Source: an uncultured Burkholderiales bacterium (GTDB lineage Bacteria; Pseudomonadota; Gammaproteobacteria; Burkholderiales; Burkholderiaceae_C). From it: a stretch of 64,000 bases of DNA. Positions 59,152 to 64,000 of this stretch are shown here, piece after piece. The first letter of the stretch is position 1, and each line of letters begins with the position of its first letter. The stretch lies in assembly GCA_903838355.1 (NCBI GenBank), contig CAILYC010000040.1, positions 62,001 to 126,000 of the forward strand. Direction: 5' to 3'. The notes beneath the pieces were generated by a model. It ran no database searches, was not told where the DNA came from, and worked only from the letters and a program-made list of their open reading frames with translations. The translations under genes and the position numbers were made by a program.

Positions 59152-60060
59152 TCAAGCCTCGACCTTGGCGCTGATGGGGGGCTTTGGCAAATACGCCACA
59201 CCAGGCTCGACTTCAAAAACGAAATCCAAGCTCCACCAATCGTTGCCGCTCAGACCACTGGGGTCCGTCTCTCCTTGGTGCAAGACATATTGGCCAATCA
59301 AGGCCTGGGTGACCCCAAATTGAACATCGGTCTCTAGATACGGGTCGTCATTGGAGTAGACCTGCGAGAACTGGGTTTTAAATCCCTCTTTAAAGATCAA
59401 GAAATGCAAATGTGCAGGGCGCATATTGTGCCGACCCAATTTGGTGAGCACCTCGCCCACCAAGCCATTGATGGGAATGGGGTAGCCCGCGGGCTTGATG
59501 GATTTGAAAGCCAGGTGGCCGTCTTGGTCGGTCTCAAAGCGCCCGCGCAAATTCATCTCGGCTTGGGAGGCATCTTGGTTTTCGTAAAAGCCCTTGCTCG
59601 AGGAATGCCAGACATCGACCAAGGCGTGAGACACCGGTTGGCCTTGGAGGTCCTTGACCCATGCGTTCACATACAAGGTCTCCCCGGGTGTGGGTGACCT
59701 GACAATCGACTCACCACTTGGAGTGAAGGGTGAGTCTTGCCGCCAAAATGGTCCCATCAAATTCGCCGTGGTCGCTCGCTTGCCGCCTTCTCCGTTGTTG
59801 CTCAAACACACCAAGGCTGAAACCCCAAGCGAGCCTGCCATCAAGGTCACCTCATTGTGTGAAGCACTGCTTTGCTGCCCGAGCTTGGCGATGAGTCCAC
59901 AGGCTTGGTGAAACTCGGCTTCGGTGAGCCCCACATCGCTCACAAATGCATGCAAATGTTTGACCAATCCCACCATGATCTGACGGGTTCGGGGATCCTC
60001 GGTCTTGGCCATTTGCTCCAAAACATAGCGGGTGAGTTCTTCTGGTTTATTCAAAAACAT
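59152..60060 (-). CDS. Intradiol ring-cleavage dioxygenase (catechol/hydroxyquinol 1,2-dioxygenase-like)
   Basis: 302 aa from the ATG at 60060; an open frame further upstream is not family-like. The N-terminal helical domain (about 1-95) is of the catechol dioxygenase type. Ferric iron ligands are recognisable: Tyr in the KGFYENQD block, Tyr in AGYPIPINGLVG, and two His in RPAHLHFLI. It cleaves catechol- or hydroxyquinol-type substrates between the hydroxyls. It diverges from an amidohydrolase gene with a 285-bp gap that carries a CCTAGG-type motif. Which diol it prefers cannot be told. Confidence 0.9.
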   Translation of the reverse strand: MFLNKPEELTRYVLEQMAKTEDPRTRQIMVGLVKHLHAFVSDVGLTEAEFHQACGLIAKLGQQSSASHNEVTLMAGSLGVSALVCLSNNGEGGKRATTANLMGPFWRQDSPFTPSGESIVRSPTPGETLYVNAWVKDLQGQPVSHALVDVWHSSSKGFYENQDASQAEMNLRGRFETDQDGHLAFKSIKPAGYPIPINGLVGEVLTKLGRHNMRPAHLHFLIFKEGFKTQFSQVYSNDDPYLETDVQFGVTQALIGQYVLHQGETDPSGLSGNDWWSLDFVFEVEPGVAYLPKPPISAKVEA

Positions 60061-60150
60061 GTTGGAGTCCCTGGTTCTAAGTAAAAAATAAAGTGCGCCA
60101 AGCCTAAACTCCCCACGGCGACCATCCCACGAGGCGCTCATTAGGGTTAC

Positions 60151-60171
60151 CAAGGGTTTAACCTAGGTTGA
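60151..60171. promoter_or_regulatory. CCTAGG-type motif between dioxygenase and amidohydrolase genes
   Basis: CAAGGGTTTAACCTAGGTTG contains the 10-bp palindrome AACCTAGGTT next to a GGGTTTA half site, the same composite as at 53098 in reverse. About 90 bp upstream of the dioxygenase start. Confidence 0.5.
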
Positions 60172-60345
60172 ATCTGTGCGATGATTTTACGTTGGGGCTT
60201 GAGTCTTTGATCGGCCAGCGCCAACGCCAAGGGAAAATCCTGATGAAGGACCCCGTTGAGAAACAGACTCGCACCTCATCATCACTCTTTTCCCACCCCA
60301 TTTTTGCCCACCCTTTTTATTGGCCTTGCCTTGAAAGTTTGAATT

Positions 60346-61377
60346 TTGAATACCCCAAAAATTGACATCTACAACCACGTCATGCCACCGAGTTATGTTG
60401 AGCTTGTCAAAAAACACGGCCGCGACCCGGGAATGATCAAACGCATGAGCAACTTGCGCATGCTCTGGGACATGCCCGCGCGGGTGGAAATGCTCAAACA
60501 GTTTCCCGATGTTCAACAAATCATCTCTTTGGCGGTGCCTTCGCCCGAGATGATGGGCTCGCCCGATGAGTCCCCCGCCTATGCCCGCGTGGCCAATGAA
60601 GGGATGGCGGCGATTTGCCGTGAGTGGCCCCAGCAGTTCCCCACCTTTGTTGCCTCCTTGCCCATGAACAACCCCCAAGCGGCCCTCATTGAGATGGACC
60701 ATGCCATTGAGGTGCTGGGTGCCAAGGGCATTCAAGTGCTCTCGCATGCCAGTGGCAAGGCGCTCGATCATCCTGAGATTTTTCCCATCTTTGAGCGCAT
60801 CACCAACCACCACCACCTGCCCGTTTGGATGCACCCCACGCGCCCAGGCAACAAGCCCGATTACGACAGCGAAGACCGCTCAAAATACGAAATTTGGCAA
60901 GTTTTGGGCTGGCCCTTTGAGACCAGTGTGGCCATGTCGCGCATGGTGTTCTCCGGACTCTTTGACCGCTTGCCCGAGCTCAAACTGATCACCCACCACT
61001 GCGGCGGCATGCTGCCCTATTTCGAAGGCCGGGCCGAGACCTTGTGGGCGCAATTGGGCTCGAGAAGTGCCGATGGCAGCGAGGACCAGGTCTTGGCGAA
61101 TCTAAAAAAGAAACCCATGGAGTATTTCAAAATGTTCTATGGCGACACGGTCCTCGGGGGATCGTCTTCAGCTTTGCGCTGTGGACTCGATTTTTTTGGC
61201 CCTGAGCACGTGGTCTTTGCCAGCGACTGTCCTTTTGATCCAGAGGAAGGTCCCATGTTCATTCGCGAAGGGATCCGCTCCATTGAGACACTCAACTTGG
61301 GGGCGGAAGATGCCAGAAGAGTTTATTTTGGCAACGCCTTCAAATTGCTGGGCTGGGATAAAGACGCCAAGGCCTGA
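60346..61377 (+). CDS. Amidohydrolase_2 (ACMSD-like) family protein
   Basis: 343 aa. The start is a TTG at 60346: an in-frame TGA lies at 60340-60342, and the next ATG would remove the first metal motif. TIM-barrel metal-dependent hydrolase or decarboxylase; the first strand reads IDIYNHVMPP, where the usual HxH is YxH (only His at the second position), then MHPTRPG, THHCGGMLPYFEGRAE and FASDCPFDP (Asp ligand). This variant is common in one subfamily of unknown substrate. Members of the wider group decarboxylate resorcylates or 2-amino-3-carboxymuconate semialdehyde. Divergent from the intradiol dioxygenase gene; a decarboxylase-then-ring-cleavage pathway is inference. Confidence 0.85.
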   Translation: MNTPKIDIYNHVMPPSYVELVKKHGRDPGMIKRMSNLRMLWDMPARVEMLKQFPDVQQIISLAVPSPEMMGSPDESPAYARVANEGMAAICREWPQQFPTFVASLPMNNPQAALIEMDHAIEVLGAKGIQVLSHASGKALDHPEIFPIFERITNHHHLPVWMHPTRPGNKPDYDSEDRSKYEIWQVLGWPFETSVAMSRMVFSGLFDRLPELKLITHHCGGMLPYFEGRAETLWAQLGSRSADGSEDQVLANLKKKPMEYFKMFYGDTVLGGSSSALRCGLDFFGPEHVVFASDCPFDPEEGPMFIREGIRSIETLNLGAEDARRVYFGNAFKLLGWDKDAKA

Positions 61378-61446
61378 GCTGGCATTCACCTCATCACTCA
61401 AGCTCACCGTTTCACCCCAACTCCAAGACAAAGATTGATCCACACA

Positions 61447-62433
61447 ATGAAGATGTTCACACCCCATTTTTTTGCACGAGCACTCTTGGGTGCAAGCCTT
61501 TTGAGCAGCTGTTTTGTCCAAACCGCCTGGGCCGTTTATCCTGAACGGGTGGTCTCCCTGATCGTGCCCTTCACCGCTGGCTCGGGCAGTGACATCTTGG
61601 CACGCATCATCAGTCCTAGACTGTCTGAGCGCTGGCATCAATCGGTGATTGTGGACAACCGCGCCGGAGCCAGTGGCAACATTGGCGCAGACTACGTCTC
61701 CAAGGCAGCCCCCGATGGATTGAATTTGCTCATGGCCATCAACACCATCACCATGGCGCCCAATTTGTACAAAAAGCCTGGCTTTGACCCAGTCACTGAT
61801 TTCTCGCCGGTGATGAAATTGACCGTGGCCAACTTTGCCATCGTCACCAATCCCGTGCTGCCTCCCAATGACTTGAAAAGCCTCATCCAGTTTCTCAAAG
61901 CCCACCCCAATCAGTACAACTTCGGCTCCCCGGGCAACGGCACCCCGCATCACTTGGCGATGGAACTCATGAAGATGCAGTTGGGGCTTGAGCTGCTGCA
62001 CGTGCCTTACAAAGGGCTCAGCGGTGCCACCACCGATTTGCTTGGCGGTCAAGTTCAGTTGATGTTTGCAAGCGTTCACTCCATGCTACCAAACGTCAAA
62101 GCGGGCAAGCTCAAAATGATTGCAGTCACCGGTGCCACCCGTTGGCCCCTCTTGCCCAATGTGGGTACGTTCAGAGAACAAGGCGTGGACTTCATGGACG
62201 CCGTGGACGCTTGGTACGCCATGTTTGCACCGCCCAAAACGCCTGTAGAGATCATCAATAAATTGATCCTCGATTTGACGGCTGTCCTCAACACGCCCGA
62301 GATCAAAGAACAATTGAGCGCACAAGGTCTCACCGTTCAACTGAGCACACCCGAGCAGCTCGGCCAATTGGTGGCCAGCGACACCGCACGTTGGAAAAAA
62401 ACCATTGCCGACGCCCACATCACAGCCGATTGA
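61447..62433 (+). CDS. Bug/TctC-family receptor protein
   Basis: 328 aa from the ATG at 61447, with a Sec signal peptide ending at QTAWA. The mature N-terminus YPERVVSLIVPFTAGSGSDILAR and the NRAGASGNIGADYVSKAAPDG, SPGNGTPHHLAMELMK and VPYKGLSGATTDLLGGQVQLMF blocks are standard. It lies 69 bp after the amidohydrolase gene and is probably co-transcribed with it. Fifth orphan Bug receptor in the window. Confidence 0.9.
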   Translation: MKMFTPHFFARALLGASLLSSCFVQTAWAVYPERVVSLIVPFTAGSGSDILARIISPRLSERWHQSVIVDNRAGASGNIGADYVSKAAPDGLNLLMAINTITMAPNLYKKPGFDPVTDFSPVMKLTVANFAIVTNPVLPPNDLKSLIQFLKAHPNQYNFGSPGNGTPHHLAMELMKMQLGLELLHVPYKGLSGATTDLLGGQVQLMFASVHSMLPNVKAGKLKMIAVTGATRWPLLPNVGTFREQGVDFMDAVDAWYAMFAPPKTPVEIINKLILDLTAVLNTPEIKEQLSAQGLTVQLSTPEQLGQLVASDTARWKKTIADAHITAD

Positions 62434-62483
62434 GTGCCTCAACCTCACCTCTTTTGGGGTCTGAGCAAGACAAGGTGACTGGT

Positions 62484-62499
62484 GTTTACCCTAGGACTC
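62484..62499. promoter_or_regulatory. CCTAGG-type motif, upstream of LIV-type binding protein gene
   Basis: Around GTTTACCCTAGGACTC; the reverse strand GAGTCCTAGGGTAAAC resembles the site at 3876. About 270 bp upstream of the gene at 62760. Confidence 0.35.
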
Positions 62500-62561
62500 A
62501 AACCCAATTGAACCGACTCGGACAGCGTGAGGGGCAGTAAACTTGGAAAAACCAAATTGCT

Positions 62562-62590
62562 TTGACAAAAAACAAGCTTTAATTTCTATG
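62562..62590 (+). promoter_or_regulatory. Possible sigma-70 promoter
   Basis: A perfect TTGACA at 62562-62567 precedes the AT-rich stretch TTTCTATGAAATTAT; the -10 is poorly matched (TTCTAT at 62584 with a 16-bp spacer, or TATGAA at 62587 with 19). It would serve the binding-protein gene at 62760. Confidence 0.35.
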
Positions 62591-62759
62591 AAATTATTTT
62601 TGTGCGTTTTTTTAACTAAGATGTAAATGCGTTGAATTGTATAAATTTGCTTGGGGTTCTTCCAAATGGCGTATTTTGCGTGATGCTGATGGCCCGATGC
62701 AGACAACAAACATTCACGAAATCGGCACTGTATTATTAAAAAATCAATGGAGAAATGAC

Positions 62760-63983
62760 ATGAAACCCATCCTTAAAACAACAATGCTTGCCGCCCTTAT
62801 GGCCAGTGCAGGCTTGGCCTGGAGCGATGACACCATCAAAATCGGCGTGAGCGGTCCCTTCACCGGCGGCTCCTCGTCCATGGGTGTGAGCATGCGCGAC
62901 GGTGTGCGTTTGGCCACCCAAGAGATCAACAAAGCGGGTGGCGTTTTAGGTAAAAAAATTGAACTCATCGAGCGCGATGATGAGGCCAAGAACGAGCGTG
63001 GCGTACAAATCGCCCAAGAGCTCATCAACAAAGAGCACGTGGTGGCCGATTTGGGTTTCATCAATACGGGGGTAGCGCAAGCGGCTCAACGTTTTTATCA
63101 AGAAGCAAAAATTCCAGTCTTCAACAACGTGGCCACCGGCTCGATCTTGACCAAGCAGTTCATCGCGCCAGAGTTCTCTGAAAACTATATCTTCAGAAAT
63201 GCAGCTAGCGACAGCATCCAAGCCCCCATGATTGTAGAAGAGGCCGTGGTTCGTCGTGGCTTTAAGAAGGTCGCCATTTTGGCCGACTCCACCAACTATG
63301 GTCAACTTGGCTTGGCGGATTTGGAAAAAGCCCTGACCGCCAAAAGCATCAAGGCTGTGGCCACTGAAAAATTCAACATCAAAGACATTGACATGACCGC
63401 ACAGCTGCTCAAAGCCAAAGAAGCTGGCGCTGAAGTGATTTTGACCTACGGCATTGGACCAGAGTTGGCACAGATTGCCAACGGCATGACCAAACTCGGC
63501 TGGAAGGTGCCCATGATTGGAAGCTGGACGCTGTCCATGGCCAACTTCATTGACAATGCGGGACAAGGCGGCCAAGGCGCTCGCATGCCACAAACCTTTA
63601 TCCAAGAGCCCAACACGGTCAAGAGAAAAACCTTCATTGATGCTTACCTCAAAGAGTTCAAGCCCAAAAATAATCGCATCGATTCGCCCGTTTCTGCTGC
63701 ACAGGCCTATGACTCGGTTTACCTTTTGGCCGCAGCCATCAAGCAAGCGGGTTCCACCGATGGCGTTAAAATTCGCGAAGCACTCGAAAACCTTCAGACC
63801 AAGGTCGATGGCGTGGTGATGGTGTATGACCACCCCTTCACCAAGAGCGATCACGAAGCCATCACCGCCAACATCCCCATCTATGGCGAAGTCAAGTCTG
63901 GCAAGGTGGTTTACGCTTATGAGGAAGATCGCCTCAAGGGCGCTGACCTTAAATTAAAAGACAGCAAAGCCAAAGCCAAGTAA
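62760..63983 (+). CDS. LIV-type ABC transporter substrate-binding protein
   Basis: 407 aa from the ATG at 62760 (GGAGA upstream). Signal peptide to about residue 23 (SAGLAWS). The mature protein begins DDTIKIGVSGPFTGGSSSMGVSMRDGVRLATQEINKAGG, the classical Peripla_BP_6 start here given by its IKIGVSGPFTGGSS core, followed by IELIERDDEAKNERGVQIAQ. The mid-region FNNVATGSILTKQF and the C-terminal SAAQAYDSVYLLAAAIKQAG are typical. Ligand unknown; members near aromatic catabolism genes often bind aromatic acids. Permease genes, if any, lie past the window. Confidence 0.93.
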   Translation: MKPILKTTMLAALMASAGLAWSDDTIKIGVSGPFTGGSSSMGVSMRDGVRLATQEINKAGGVLGKKIELIERDDEAKNERGVQIAQELINKEHVVADLGFINTGVAQAAQRFYQEAKIPVFNNVATGSILTKQFIAPEFSENYIFRNAASDSIQAPMIVEEAVVRRGFKKVAILADSTNYGQLGLADLEKALTAKSIKAVATEKFNIKDIDMTAQLLKAKEAGAEVILTYGIGPELAQIANGMTKLGWKVPMIGSWTLSMANFIDNAGQGGQGARMPQTFIQEPNTVKRKTFIDAYLKEFKPKNNRIDSPVSAAQAYDSVYLLAAAIKQAGSTDGVKIREALENLQTKVDGVVMVYDHPFTKSDHEAITANIPIYGEVKSGKVVYAYEEDRLKGADLKLKDSKAKAK

Positions 63984-64000
63984 ACGCGAGAATTGACTTT

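Larger units (their letters stand above)
62434..62759. other. Intergenic region upstream of LIV-type binding protein gene
   Basis: About 325 bp, AT-rich from 62530 onward. It holds a CCTAGG-type site at 62484 and a candidate promoter at 62562. An open frame from 62637 joins the binding-protein gene in phase, but it lacks a ribosome site and precedes the real signal peptide. Confidence 0.5.

Overview
The window reads as chromosomal DNA of a betaproteobacterium, most likely order Burkholderiales (Comamonadaceae/Alcaligenaceae-like). This is an inference from gene content: five stand-alone Bug/TctC-type periplasmic receptors without their TctAB membrane partners, a CoxMSL-type molybdenum hydroxylase operon, YaeQ, a gentisate branch of aromatic catabolism and two LIV-type ABC binding proteins. 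No rRNA or tRNA was seen. The only mobile DNA recognised is a decayed TnpB/omega-RNA end at about 19.46-19.61 kb.

Layout. 0-2.8 kb: end of a branched-chain (LIV-type) ABC uptake operon (binding protein, LivH, LivM). 2.9-10.3 kb: an exported class II aldolase-like protein, then a plus-strand run of Bug receptor, ThDP enzyme, D-2-hydroxyacid dehydrogenase, ligand-altered M24/creatinase-fold protein and a second Bug receptor (substrate unknown). 10.3-15.1 kb (minus): enoyl-CoA hydratase-like protein and a three-subunit molybdenum hydroxylase. 15.2-18.7 kb (minus): GldA/GldF/GldG-like ABC exporter. 19-20.5 kb: lipocalin-like protein, TnpB relic, SDR. 20.5-24.8 kb (minus): flavin aromatic hydroxylase, DUF3500 protein with a His-rich tail, Bug receptor and SDR in one operon, divergent from a Rieske oxygenase and a DCC-family protein.

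26.8-36.9 kb is the most striking region. It holds a double amidoligase-type locus: circularly permuted ATP-grasp plus alpha-E proteins on the minus strand, and on the plus strand a giant transglutaminase/DUF2126 protein, an ATP-grasp/alpha-E fusion and a second transglutaminase. The divergent intergenic region carries two NtrC-like operators between two outward-facing sigma-54 promoter sequences, so the whole locus looks like a nitrogen-starvation regulon unit.

37-46.2 kb is mostly housekeeping or hypothetical: YaeQ, DUF1993, TPR protein, esterase, PLD-type nuclease, MgtC, MipA/OmpV-like porin with an OmpR/histidine-kinase pair, ParB-like protein. 46.3-58.3 kb is a second catabolic region: quinone oxidoreductase, salicylate-5-hydroxylase-like Rieske alpha/beta pair, Bug receptor, gentisate 1,2-dioxygenase, 3-hydroxybenzoate 6-hydroxylase, and a divergent MarR regulator with an EmrCAB-like efflux operon. 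Two routes would converge on gentisate; the later ring-cleavage-product enzymes and the Rieske electron-transfer partners are not in the window. 58.3-64 kb: 1-Cys peroxiredoxin, intradiol dioxygenase, ACMSD-like amidohydrolase, Bug receptor and a LIV-type binding protein. A CCTAGG-centred motif with TTWA flanks recurs in at least six promoter regions of these catabolic and uptake genes and may mark a shared regulator.
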